A stretch of 64,000 nucleotides of DNA from contig NZ_JACVPO010000001.1 in assembly GCF_018881835.1 (NCBI RefSeq), positions 496,001-560,000 on the forward strand, written 5' to 3'. A program made the translations under genes and the position numbers. Positions 51,545 to 60,678 of this stretch are shown piece after piece. The notes beneath the pieces are model-generated. The model saw nothing but the letters and a program-made list of their open reading frames with translations, did no database searches and was not told the DNA's origin. Each line of letters opens with the position of its first letter. The stretch's first letter is position 1. This stretch comes from Polynucleobacter hallstattensis (GTDB lineage Bacteria; Pseudomonadota; Gammaproteobacteria; Burkholderiales; Burkholderiaceae).

Positions 51545-54070
51545 TTATTTACCCAGTGAATACTCATATGAATGATGTAAAGATGTATAAAGCGGAACTC
51601 TCTCTTTAACCTCATAGGATAAATTAATGTCTATCTTCTTCAGAATTTCAAGAAGCTTTCTAGCAGATGCCGAACTACCCCAAGATTTTTCAGCGAATAT
51701 TAATCCTGCATCACTTATTTTTGCCCAAAGAATTTCATCTTCGTAAAGCAATCTTATATATTCAGCATATTCTTGCGGATTTTCAGCAATTAGGCAATTG
51801 TCTAAATGTGCTAATTCCATCCCTTCAGTCGCCAACAAACTAGCAACAACGGGTAAACCTGCTGCCATTGATGACGCTATCTTACCTTTTACTCCAGCCC
51901 CAAAACGCAATGGCGCAATCGAGACTCTTGCCGAGTCTAAAATGACGTTAAGGTTCTCTACATATCCCTTGATAATCACATCATCACAAGCTAAGTCGTA
52001 TATTTCTGCAGGGGTATTGCTTCCAACGACTAAAAGCCTCACGCCAGGAAGCTTATCCCGAATGATGGGCATTACATCCCTTACAAAAAACTTTACCGCA
52101 TCGATATTTGGCATATGCTGAAATCCGCCTGTGAAAATAATATCCCTTCTTTCGCTAAATATTTTCTTTGTCCCAACCGCTTCAATAATTAACGGTAACG
52201 TTTGGACTTCTGCTCCCGGGACTTCTTTCCTTAAAATCTCTGACTCGACCTCACTAACGCTAATAGTTAGATCCACTTCTTCGACAATTTTCAACTCCAT
52301 TTTCTTCATTTCGGCAGCAAGAGCTTTCTTACCTGGGGAATTTTCCAGCATGGCCTCTCTCATCATCCTTACATGATGTAAATCGATGGTGTGAAATAGG
52401 ATAGATGCCTTAGGCGCCCATAATCGAACAGCCGAGATATAGTTTTGAGCTACCTGCGGTCTTATTAGCATTACGACATCATGGATATCACCCATTTCTT
52501 TCAAATAAGTCTTTACACTTTTAACATATGGCTTATAGAGAACTTCAATGCCCAAACGCTGAAGCATTGGCGTATAAATTGTATTAAATAGCAGGTTATC
52601 TTCGGGAATAAACGTAATCCTGAATTCCATTTCCTTTAAAAGCAACATCATATTGAAAGCCAAAAGGGAGCCTGCATCCTGATCAGGGGTTGGTATGCAA
52701 TGATCAATAATTAAAATATGATTTTTGAATTGTCGGTCTTTTGCATTATCTACATTAATTCCATACGCTCCATTTTCAAGTAAAGCTTTGCTCCATTTTC
52801 TGTAGAATTTTTCTTGATTTTTCAGCTGATAAGCCTTCACGCCCTGCTGAATGTCTACGCCCGAAGTAATGCCCTCATGATGTATGAGCATTGAAAGTGG
52901 TTGGTATATGGTTCTTAAACCTAAGTTCCTTATCTGAAAAGCTAAGTCACAGTCTTCATAATAAGCAGGAGAGAAATGTGCATCAAATCCACCCAACATA
53001 TTAAATAGCTTTGTTGGCACAGCAATTGAAGCGCCCGAACAGTAATCTACATCCCTAGCGTAACAATATTTTGGTTCATTAGCGTCTTGGTTTCTTCCAT
53101 AGTTCCATGCACGTCCATCTGCCCACACGATTCCACCTGCCTCCTGCAAGGACCAGTCGGGGTATAGTAACTTTGATCCAACAAATCCAGCTTTAGGAAT
53201 ATTTTTGAATGTAAGGATAAGTTCTTCTAACCACCCAGGCATAACCTCAGTATCGTTATTTAGAAAACACAAAAACTCACCCTTAGCTATTTTCGCCCCT
53301 AAATTACAAGAGCCAATAAATCCGAGATTTACTTTATTTCTGGTGAAAACTAGATTTTCAATATCCTTAAATAAATTGGGCGTGTCATCCGGAGAGCAAT
53401 CGTCAATAATTATTATTTCAAATGGAATTTTTGGCGGATAGACAGAAATTGATATTAGGCACTGAATTGTATATTCCAGCTTTCCATACACGGGAATTAT
53501 TATGGAAACAAGAGGCTTGCTAGACGTGGGTATGCGAGATAACTCGTTTTTAATTTCCCCTTTATTTAGCTTAGATTTACCTTTGATCCTCCTAGCAATA
53601 CCCTGCAGGGGAAATTTAATTAAAAATTGATCTGAAAAAAATTTATTACTTAATGGACGTTCTTCAGAAATTCCATATTTTACATAGTGGAGTAAGGGAT
53701 TTAGCCCAGATATATCAACATCAGAGTATGCTTTTAAATACCATCCACTATCAAAAAATGGATTTGGCCACCTTCCCTCTTTTGCGCCAAATTTAATATA
53801 ATGATCTATTGGATTTAGTTTCGAATTATTGATATCAGCATAGCGAGCCTTATACCAAGATTTATCGAAAAAATACTCCAAGTCTTTTCTTAATCTGTAA
53901 TTTATCAGGGAATAAAATACTACTACCGGGTATTTATGCACCCCTCTCAATAATTTTTGAAGTATTGGATATTTACGCGCCACTCTCAATAATTTTTGAA
54001 GTATTGGATATTTACGCGCCACTCTCAATAATTTTTGCAGATAAGTTCTAATTTTATTATTTTGATGCAT
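51545..54070 (-). CDS. Two-domain glycosyltransferase (GT2 plus GT4-like) with repeated N terminus
   Basis: An 841-residue protein. Residues about 1-50 hold tandem copies of a 13-residue unit (QKLLRVARKYPIL). Next come two copies of a 'WYxxxYxDi...NPxxHYxxxGxxEgR' module (about 70-150). A GT2 domain begins at LVSIIIPVYGKLEYT, with LCFLNNDTEVMPGW as its acidic site. The last 400 residues form a GT-B domain (IIFTGGFQHMPNIDAVKFF, APLRFGAGVKGKIASSMAAGLPVVAS). Such bifunctional proteins lengthen surface polysaccharides by adding alternating sugars. It lies between the 2OG oxygenase gene and the acyltransferase gene. Confidence 0.85.
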   Translation of the reverse strand: MHQNNKIRTYLQKLLRVARKYPILQKLLRVARKYPILQKLLRGVHKYPVVVFYSLINYRLRKDLEYFFDKSWYKARYADINNSKLNPIDHYIKFGAKEGRWPNPFFDSGWYLKAYSDVDISGLNPLLHYVKYGISEERPLSNKFFSDQFLIKFPLQGIARRIKGKSKLNKGEIKNELSRIPTSSKPLVSIIIPVYGKLEYTIQCLISISVYPPKIPFEIIIIDDCSPDDTPNLFKDIENLVFTRNKVNLGFIGSCNLGAKIAKGEFLCFLNNDTEVMPGWLEELILTFKNIPKAGFVGSKLLYPDWSLQEAGGIVWADGRAWNYGRNQDANEPKYCYARDVDYCSGASIAVPTKLFNMLGGFDAHFSPAYYEDCDLAFQIRNLGLRTIYQPLSMLIHHEGITSGVDIQQGVKAYQLKNQEKFYRKWSKALLENGAYGINVDNAKDRQFKNHILIIDHCIPTPDQDAGSLLAFNMMLLLKEMEFRITFIPEDNLLFNTIYTPMLQRLGIEVLYKPYVKSVKTYLKEMGDIHDVVMLIRPQVAQNYISAVRLWAPKASILFHTIDLHHVRMMREAMLENSPGKKALAAEMKKMELKIVEEVDLTISVSEVESEILRKEVPGAEVQTLPLIIEAVGTKKIFSERRDIIFTGGFQHMPNIDAVKFFVRDVMPIIRDKLPGVRLLVVGSNTPAEIYDLACDDVIIKGYVENLNVILDSARVSIAPLRFGAGVKGKIASSMAAGLPVVASLLATEGMELAHLDNCLIAENPQEYAEYIRLLYEDEILWAKISDAGLIFAEKSWGSSASARKLLEILKKIDINLSYEVKERVPLYTSLHHSYEYSLGK
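53944..54037. repeat. In-frame 39-bp perfect tandem repeat
   Basis: Two identical 39-bp units (53944-53982 and 53983-54021) followed by the first 16 bp of a third. They encode 13-residue units at the N terminus of the glycosyltransferase. A further diverged copy (about 39 bp) precedes them, so the array started from an older repeat. Confidence 0.92.
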
Positions 54071-54182
54071 TAATAATGCCTATAAGCTTAAGATATGCGG
54101 TTTTTTAGTTGCCAATAATTTTGTACTTTTAATAATTCAAGAGTAACTTAGTCTTTAGAAGAACTTTTTTGCCGTTCGTTTG

Positions 54183-54320
54183 CTAACGTATTTTGTTGAC
54201 CAGGGAATCAATTTCTTTTTTGAGTATTAAAGTTTCATATTTTCGATCTTCAACGTCTAATTCTCTCCCTTTAACTACATCAAGTACATCATTATAGCTG
54301 TAAAAAACTCTAAAAAAATT
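54183..54320 (-). pseudogene. Possible gene remnant, unidentified
   Basis: A 45-codon minus-strand frame bounded by stops, with coding-like composition and charged helical sequence (SYNDVLDVVKGRELDVE and KKEIDSLVNKIR). It has no start codon, lies in the 290-bp gap after the 2OG oxygenase gene, and another frame upstream looks similarly coding-like. It may be the frameshifted 3' end of a lost gene. I cannot name it. Confidence 0.3.
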
Positions 54321-54363
54321 CTACCCTTCTGAGATAAGATATATATCGCTCGTAAAAATTCAT

Positions 54364-55101
54364 TTAATAGCTCCCATCCGGTCGAATCTTCCATATAGTT
54401 GAGTGCTCTGTATTTGAGGTAGTCGACTCCTCCGGCCTACCATTACTGAAGTAATATAAGGCAATAGACTTTCTCGACATCCCCACGGGGCAGCATACTT
54501 CAATAGGTTGACCATGAAATGATGTTGATGTTGTTGAAAAAATAACTGTCCGATTAAATATTGGTGAAATTTTCTTTACACATTGCTGCATATCAGCATC
54601 CCAAAGCTCTAAATCGCCATTCATTGAGTTACACCATCCTTTATTTAAATAAATAAGGAGATTAAGTCTTCTATCCAGCTTATATTTAAAGTGCTTGTTG
54701 TAGTCAACATGAATTGCAAGTTTTCCTCCATTTTTTGTTTCGTGAAGACCCCCACCAAAATTATAGGGATCGGGAATCAAGCCACCAATCCCAGTCAGCT
54801 CCTCCAGTGAGACTAAAAATTTAGGGCTCATCAACTTATTTAGGAAAATTTCTGTGAAAATAGGAAGCATAGTTTCAAAATTAGTTCCAATCTTGTTTTT
54901 TACATAAAGGCCGTCATTATGCCGCTCATGAGCAGCACTCCCTAATGGCCACTCTAATAGTATTTTACTTAGAACTTCAGCGCTAAACAAATCATCTATA
55001 ACAATATGTGGGAATGGTTCAGCGGTTTTATAACTTCCGATTTCAGATAAATTAGATAATTTCTTCCAATCCACCAAGGTATCAATTTCTAGATTATCCA
55101 T
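54364..55101 (-). CDS. 2OG-Fe(II) oxygenase
   Basis: A 245-residue double-stranded beta-helix oxygenase. Iron ligands are seen as His131 and Asp133 (LAIHVDYNKH) and His196 (SFHGQP), with Arg210 (MSRKSIALYYF) positioned to bind 2-oxoglutarate. It hydroxylates or otherwise oxidises a sugar, lipid or protein side chain using O2. It overlaps wzt by 8 bp, so it probably modifies the exported chain before or at export. Proteins of this kind are found after wzt in several O-antigen clusters. Confidence 0.83.
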   Translation of the reverse strand: MDNLEIDTLVDWKKLSNLSEIGSYKTAEPFPHIVIDDLFSAEVLSKILLEWPLGSAAHERHNDGLYVKNKIGTNFETMLPIFTEIFLNKLMSPKFLVSLEELTGIGGLIPDPYNFGGGLHETKNGGKLAIHVDYNKHFKYKLDRRLNLLIYLNKGWCNSMNGDLELWDADMQQCVKKISPIFNRTVIFSTTSTSFHGQPIEVCCPVGMSRKSIALYYFSNGRPEESTTSNTEHSTIWKIRPDGSY

Positions 55102-56422
55102 TTATGGCCTCCATATTAAATTTTGGATGGGCTATAGAAACAAGTCCAAAAACTTCATCTTCAGGTATAGAGTCGAATTGCATCCCATCATATATCCAGC
55201 ATTGTGGGATATGACTATCTTGCCTCCCCTCAGCCACCGCAAAATCTACCGAATACTTTCCTGCAGCTAATGCGGGAATGGTGTATTCAAACTTGATGGC
55301 AATACTTAAATTTTTTGAGACTCTAATCTCCCTATTTGGCGGGGTAACATATGCGGAGTTATTTTCTTCAACTATCTTTTGACCGAGCCTATCCTTTATC
55401 GTAAATCCGACTAATAGCCCGGTTATTTCTTCTAAAACGGAGATTTTTAAGTGAATAATCACGGTATCAGTTTTACTCAAAATCTTTAAAGGGGCTCTAT
55501 TTTTTTCACTCCAAATGCCTGCGCTAATAATTCTTGCTTTTCCCGCGCCTCCAATTTCTGCCTTGGGATTTAACTGATTTGGATAATTAGGTTCTAAATA
55601 TTTAACTTCTGATTGGGGGGTAGTAATTTCAGCACCATAGTGATTTAAATTTGCATTTAAATCCAAAGTTAACAAATTTGCCCGATGATATTCATCCAAA
55701 ACATTTACTGTTATTCCAGCAGATTTTATAGTACCTTCATTGAGCCATATAGCCCTGTTAGAAATATTTGCAACTGCGCCAGAATCATGGCTCACAAAAA
55801 GAATTACTCCATGCTTTTTAAACTCATTAATGAACCTAAAACATTTTTGCGTAAATAGCATATCACCAACCGCCAAAGCCTCATCAACCACTAGAATGTC
55901 TGCACTCACATGGGCTATTACGGCAAATGCTAGACGGACCATCATTCCACTTGAATAGGTTTTAACTGGCTGGTTAATAAAATCGCCGATATCTGCAAAT
56001 GTAGCAATATCTTCATAACGCTCGTCTATCTCTTCCGAGGTTAGCCCGAGAATTGTTGCATTCAAATATACATTTTCCCTACCTGTAAACTCTGGATTAA
56101 ATCCAGATCCTAACTCCAGTAATGCAGCAATTCGACCCTCAATTATTATTTTTCCCGTTGTTGGCCTTAGAGTGCCACAAATAATCTGAAGTAGCGTAGA
56201 CTTGCCGCTACCATTCTTGCCAACTATTCCCAAGGTTTCACCTTTCTTTACTTCGAAAGATACGTCTTTTAAGGCCCAAAAATCCTTGAAATATTTTTTT
56301 TGCTTAATTCCGATGATTCTTTGTAGAGCAGTGAAAATCAACTGTTTTAAACGATCATGTGGCTCTGTATAAATTTCATAACGCTTACTAACACCCTCAA
56401 CTTTAATAATTACTTCAGAGCA
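55094..56422 (-). CDS. wzt: ABC transporter ATPase for polysaccharide export, with C-terminal binding domain
   Basis: Powers export of a finished lipid-linked polysaccharide across the inner membrane. ATPase domain: Walker A GIVGKNGSGKSTLLQII (about residues 67-83), signature YSSGMMVRLAFAVIA, and Walker B ILVVDEALAVGD. Residues 265-442 form an extra beta-rich domain typical of Wzt proteins that read a terminal sugar or cap on the chain. The start at 56422 is chosen over 56431, both Met. It overlaps wzm by 8 bp. Confidence 0.92.
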   Translation of the reverse strand, partial: CSEVIIKVEGVSKRYEIYTEPHDRLKQLIFTALQRIIGIKQKKYFKDFWALKDVSFEVKKGETLGIVGKNGSGKSTLLQIICGTLRPTTGKIIIEGRIAALLELGSGFNPEFTGRENVYLNATILGLTSEEIDERYEDIATFADIGDFINQPVKTYSSGMMVRLAFAVIAHVSADILVVDEALAVGDMLFTQKCFRFINEFKKHGVILFVSHDSGAVANISNRAIWLNEGTIKSAGITVNVLDEYHRANLLTLDLNANLNHYGAEITTPQSEVKYLEPNYPNQLNPKAEIGGAGKARIISAGIWSEKNRAPLKILSKTDTVIIHLKISVLEEITGLLVGFTIKDRLGQKIVEENNSAYVTPPNREIRVSKNLSIAIKFEYTIPALAAGKYSVDFAVAEGRQDSHIPQCWIYDGMQFDSIPEDEVFGLVSIAHPKFNMEAING

Positions 56423-57233
56423 CATCTGCAAACCCCACTCTTGTTTTTTGAAAGAAAGCTAAACCTAAAACAGCACACATTGCAGAGACAAACAACCCGG
56501 CAAGATAAATAGCAATATCAGGACATTTGCCCCAAAACAATGCATCCCTAAACTGCTCGATTACCGTAGTAATTGGATTAAACATTAAATAAACTTGGTA
56601 TTGTTCCGGAAGCGCTGAAATTGGGTAAAAAATGGGGGACAGGAACATAAGTACGGAAACCATCATCCCAATGAATTGGTTTGTATCCCTCAGAAAAACG
56701 CCAAAAGAAGCAAAAAACCAAGAAACCCCTAGTATGAAAAATACTAGGGGAATAAAAATCAAAGGCAATAGCAATACTGTAATTTGAGGTAATCCAAATA
56801 GGAAAATATAAGCTATTAGCCAAACGAGTAAACTAACAATTGCATGAAAAAGAGCCGCTCCAAGAGAGACTAACGGTAATATCTCTAAGGGGAATATTAC
56901 CTTCTTGACATAATTTATATTAGAGGTAATCAATGTGGGCGCCCGATTGATGCATTCTGCGAAAAGATTAAATACGATCAATCCAGCAAACAGTATCAGT
57001 GCAAATTCAGCCTTCGAATCGCTGCCACCCGCCCATCTTGCCTTGAAGACAACACTAAAAACAAATGTGTAAATGAGCAACATAAATAATGGACTGATTA
57101 GAGACCATAACACCCCAATAACTGAGCCTTGATAGCGACCCAAAATTTCACGCTTTACTAAAGCGAATATCAGCCTGCGATTATCCAAAAATGAATAAAT
57201 GACTTTTTTTGGTGCTGAGAAGCTATAGTTCAT
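56415..57233 (-). CDS. wzm: ABC transporter permease for polysaccharide export
   Basis: A 272-residue ABC-2 type permease with six helices. It has a typical amphipathic opening (RRLIFALVKREILGRYQGSVIGVLWSLISPLF), the conserved FAGLIVFNLFAECINRAP, and VLMFLSPIFYPISALPEQYQ near the last helices. With Wzt it forms the exporter of an O-antigen or similar glycan. It is the first gene of a minus-strand operon wzm-wzt-oxygenase, then the two-domain glycosyltransferase. Confidence 0.93.
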   Translation of the reverse strand: MNYSFSAPKKVIYSFLDNRRLIFALVKREILGRYQGSVIGVLWSLISPLFMLLIYTFVFSVVFKARWAGGSDSKAEFALILFAGLIVFNLFAECINRAPTLITSNINYVKKVIFPLEILPLVSLGAALFHAIVSLLVWLIAYIFLFGLPQITVLLLPLIFIPLVFFILGVSWFFASFGVFLRDTNQFIGMMVSVLMFLSPIFYPISALPEQYQVYLMFNPITTVIEQFRDALFWGKCPDIAIYLAGLFVSAMCAVLGLAFFQKTRVGFADVL

Positions 57234-57509
57234 GCCGGTTAATTATATTCTTTATTATTCATTAAATTAGCTCTTATAGCGTTCATATTTTAGAATATTA
57301 ATAAATATCGCTCGGACTGGCTCTTTTTGTTGAATAAAATAACCAATTTACCAAGCCTTGCTCCCCCCAAAGATGAGATTTAAAAGTTAACATGATATTG
57401 TGAAAGATTGTCGTAACCTATCATTCTATATTTCCTTAATGGTTTAACAATAAAGATTTGATCTGTAATTCGATTAAAGCCTCTTAAATAAAACTGCTAA
57501 GAATAAGCT

Positions 57510-58005
57510 AATCCTCAGTAGTGTGTTTGCCCAGACAACCTGCAAACCCTCATCAGCTGAAAGCGATGTTTTAACTTTGCAACTCTCAAAGCCTCAAATA
57601 TTTTTAAAGTATCTTGATGACTTCTTGTAAGTAAATACTTTGAATCATTCAGTGCAGCAATATTTTGATTGGTAGCAATTAATTGAAGGTCGACAGCAAG
57701 CTTTTCAGGGAGCCAAACAGCATTTTAATCACAAAATACATAGCAATCGGGTTTAATATTCGAGTCGCATGCAGGGGATAAGAAATTCTGACAAAAGCCC
57801 TTTTGGGGACCATTTACAGTAGTGATCTTACCTAACGGCCATTTCGCTTAGTACTTAAGCAACACATCTAAAGTGGAGTCTTTTGAACCTTCATCGCTGA
57901 CTACCAACACCCAATTTTTATAGGTTTAAACCTCTCAGGAATCGAGCTGTTCAGCCAAAAAATGCTCGCCATTGTATGTACAAAGCATAACTGCAACCAA
58001 AAAGG
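57510..58005 (-). pseudogene. Degraded GT2 (rhamnosyltransferase-like) gene
   Basis: The minus strand from about 58005 still reads VAVMLCTYNGEHFLAEQLDS and then a stop. A further open piece reads NWVLVVSDEGSKDSTLDVLLKY, followed by a stop. Next comes GPQKGFCQNFLSPACDSN and then CYVFCD-stop-NAVWLPEKL. These follow one another in the order of the GT2 template, including its 'FCDQDDVWLPEKL' site, with in-frame stops and frameshifts. It belongs to the same family as the intact enzyme at 59723. The region to either side (57234-57509 and 58006-58340) holds no gene I can see. Confidence 0.8.
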
Positions 58006-58340
58006 CTCGATCGTAGACCGATCTAAAGGAGTAGCTAAACCAAGACTTAAAGGACTAATTTCATTAATATAATCAATCACTTATATAAATTTCTAGAAAT
58101 TTTGACTAAGCATCTCAACACAATAACGGCCCATAAACGAATTATTCATATCATAAAAATAGATTATAACGAAATGGGGTTAAAAACTTGCCTTGGCACA
58201 TACATGACAAAGGCTAATTAGCTAATATCGTTGCGTAACCCTGCTGTTCTATCGCATCTTTCTTATCAATTAATTATTTTGGTAGATAAAGTAGGTGACT
58301 TTTATTATCTGGCCATAGGCTTGATTAATCAGGAAAAAAA

Positions 58341-59336
58341 TTGATTGATAATATACCAATTATGCATTCATCAACCCCTTCAATATTAGCTATCATTGTT
58401 GCTTACCAGCCCAACTTAGCTCATCTAAAGGAATTAATTCGTAACACTAGCAAACAGGTAGGTGCAGTGATGATAGTTGATAACTCGCCTAACCCCTGTG
58501 ATGCTTTATCTGAGCTTAATTCAACATGCAAAGTGTCCTATGTAAGTCTAACCGAAAACATGGGAATTGCGCATGCCCAAAATATCGGCATTGAGTTTGC
58601 CATCAAGCAAAATGTTGCCTATATATTGTTGCTTGATCAGGACAGTATGCCCGAAGAGCGGATGGTTGAAAACTTACTCTTAGGGATTTCTCAGTCACAA
58701 AAATCATTCTCTAATATCATCGCAGCTAGCCCGCAGTATTACGACCTGCGCACTAACTTTGAGTCCCTGTTCATGGTGGGTAAATTCAAAATTCCTTTTT
58801 GGCATCGTCCTGAGTCAAAAATACTCACCAGTAATATAGTGTTTGCGAGTTTTTTAATTAGCTCCGGAACCCTGATTGATTTGCCAAAATTAATCGAGCT
58901 ACGTGGAATGAGGGGTGACTACTTTATTGATCACGTGGACACGGAATGGTGTTTACGCGCGCTATTAAAGGGCTATCAACTGATCGGCATTTATGATGCA
59001 AAAATGATTCATTCCTTGGGAGATAAGGTCAAAAAGTTTTGGTTTTTTGGCATACGCAATATCTCAGAACATGCCCCTTTACGCGACTACTATATGTTTC
59101 GAAATACGTTGCTCATGCTTAAGGATTTATATATGCCCTTTACCTGGAGAATTTTTTTACTATTTCGTCTAGTTAAATTTTTTGTATTCTTCTTATGCTT
59201 TTCTCAAGAGCGTGCATTACGTTTTCAACTCATGATATTAGGACTTAGGCATGGTTACACCAATATTCGGGGTAGGCTTAATTTAAAAACCCTAAAATGC
59301 GACATCATTCCAATTACTTCATTAGACCCAACTTGA
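58341..59336 (+). CDS. GT2 glycosyltransferase, rhamnosyltransferase-like
   Basis: A 331-residue GT-A enzyme. The opening ILAIIVAYQPNLAHLKELI, the acidic VDNSPNPC, and YILLLDQDSMPEERMVENLL (with the metal-binding Asp) fit the RfbF/WbbL rhamnosyltransferase group, as does IDHVDTEWCLRALLKGYQLIG. The start is either TTG 58341, which has AGGA 7 bp upstream, or ATG 58362, which has none; I chose TTG. It probably adds deoxysugars to the polysaccharide exported by Wzm/Wzt. Confidence 0.87.
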   Translation: MIDNIPIMHSSTPSILAIIVAYQPNLAHLKELIRNTSKQVGAVMIVDNSPNPCDALSELNSTCKVSYVSLTENMGIAHAQNIGIEFAIKQNVAYILLLDQDSMPEERMVENLLLGISQSQKSFSNIIAASPQYYDLRTNFESLFMVGKFKIPFWHRPESKILTSNIVFASFLISSGTLIDLPKLIELRGMRGDYFIDHVDTEWCLRALLKGYQLIGIYDAKMIHSLGDKVKKFWFFGIRNISEHAPLRDYYMFRNTLLMLKDLYMPFTWRIFLLFRLVKFFVFFLCFSQERALRFQLMILGLRHGYTNIRGRLNLKTLKCDIIPITSLDPT

Positions 59337-59348
59337 TTTGAAGTTTTG

Positions 59349-59717
59349 ATGGTGAGATCTACTAAACATAATGTCACTTGGAATTCATCCTCCAATATCC
59401 TACCTTTATTTGTTGGCGTTGCTTTATTTCCCAAAATCATCTCAGCTTATGGTCTTGAGCCTCCACGACATTTACATATATTTACTAAGGAGGCTTTGTT
59501 ATCTGCAACAAAGCAAGCAGGATTTAGCAAAATTAAAGTGATTACGAGCAACTTTAGTGCAGCAGGGGTTCTTTTAGCCAGCGCTCGACTCAAGACCAAT
59601 CATGAAAATTCACTCCCTCTATGGCTTATATTGAATTTTTCCCGCCTCGCTCTGACTTTTTACGGGCGTTTTTACCCCGACTCAGGGGAAGAGCTCATTT
59701 TAATCGCCGAGAAATAA
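59349..59717 (+). pseudogene. 3' fragment of a SAM-dependent methyltransferase gene
   Basis: A 122-codon frame whose C-terminal part reads GLEPPRHLHIFTKEALLS, ATKQAGFSKIKVITSNFS and EELILIAEK. This is the typical tail of class I methyltransferases of sugar clusters ('..E.PRHLH.F....L......AGF'). The SAM-binding N-terminal half is missing; the first 33 codons are unrelated. The fragment may still be translated but cannot be active as a methyltransferase. Confidence 0.78.
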
Positions 59718-59722
59718 AGCAT

Positions 59723-60664
59723 ATGCAACCGAGAGTAGCAGTATTACTTGCAGCATTCAACGGCAAACAGTGGCTCAAAGAGCAAATTGATAGCATTCTC
59801 TCGCAAGAAGGAGTGATGGTTTCTCTCTACATCAATGTAGATCAATCCTCCGACGGTACAGAAGATTTCATTGATCAACTATCCAAAAGTGAATCCCGCA
59901 TTCATACGTTTACTTATGGGCAACATTATGGCGGGGCGGCTGCCAACTTCTACCACCTAATAAAAAACATTAATTTCAACCAATATGACCATGTTGCGCT
60001 CTCAGATCAAGACGATATTTGGCTGACAAAAAAACTTTTTACGGCGATTGTCAGTCTAAATAAATGTAATGCCGATGCTTACTCAAGCAATATCACTGCA
60101 TTTTGGCCTAATGGGAAAAAGCTTTTCATTAATAAAGCGCAGGAGCAAGTCAAGTGGGACTTTTTGTTCGAAGCAGCTGGCCCTGGCTGCACATATGTGC
60201 TAACGAAAAAATTTGCGATCAATTTGCAAAATTTTATCCTTATTAATTGGGGTGCCGTTAACCGCATCAGCCTTCATGATTGGCTGATATATGCTTATGC
60301 TCGAGCTAATGGATATCACTGGTTTATTGACCCTTATTCGAGTTTGTTATATCGCCAGCATGCAAATAACCAGGTAGGGGCAAACGTAGGCCTGTCTGCA
60401 TTTCTGGGGCGAGTCAAAAAAGTCTTAAATGGCTGGGGGCTAAACCAATCACTTCTTATTGCAAATGCGGTTGGCCTGGGAACTAGTCCATTTGTGTCAA
60501 GTTGGTCCAAAGGCAATCGCCTCGGCTACCTCTCTTTAACAAGTCATTTCTGGCAATGTCGTAGAAGACTTAAAGATAAATTTCTATTTTTAATGGCCTG
60601 CATTAGTTTTGTAATGCTTCCACCTAATAATAAGCAAAAAGAACACCTAAAAGTTGACGCCTAG
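59723..60664 (+). CDS. GT2 glycosyltransferase
   Basis: A 313-residue GT-A enzyme. Starting at ATG 59723, 5 bp after the methyltransferase fragment, it opens RVAVLLAAFNGKQWLKEQID and continues with NVDQSSDGT and HVALSDQDDIWLTKKL, where DQDD is the catalytic acidic site. The same pattern remains, decayed, in the pseudogene at 57.5-58.0 kb. It lies 14 bp before the WecA/WbpL-type gene and probably adds a sugar to the lipid-linked primer. Confidence 0.88.
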   Translation: MQPRVAVLLAAFNGKQWLKEQIDSILSQEGVMVSLYINVDQSSDGTEDFIDQLSKSESRIHTFTYGQHYGGAAANFYHLIKNINFNQYDHVALSDQDDIWLTKKLFTAIVSLNKCNADAYSSNITAFWPNGKKLFINKAQEQVKWDFLFEAAGPGCTYVLTKKFAINLQNFILINWGAVNRISLHDWLIYAYARANGYHWFIDPYSSLLYRQHANNQVGANVGLSAFLGRVKKVLNGWGLNQSLLIANAVGLGTSPFVSSWSKGNRLGYLSLTSHFWQCRRRLKDKFLFLMACISFVMLPPNNKQKEHLKVDA

Positions 60665-60678
60665 AATAAGATAGAAAC

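Noticed and set aside
53944..54037. Possible CRISPR-like repeat array
   Set aside because: The 39-bp units are directly adjacent with no spacers and lie in frame within a coding sequence, so it is a coding tandem repeat.
57298..57393. 31-codon minus-strand frame (MLTFKSHLWGEQGLVNW...) upstream of wzm
   Set aside because: It has a coding-like look but no start signal and no recognised relative; it may be another remnant, but the evidence is too thin.
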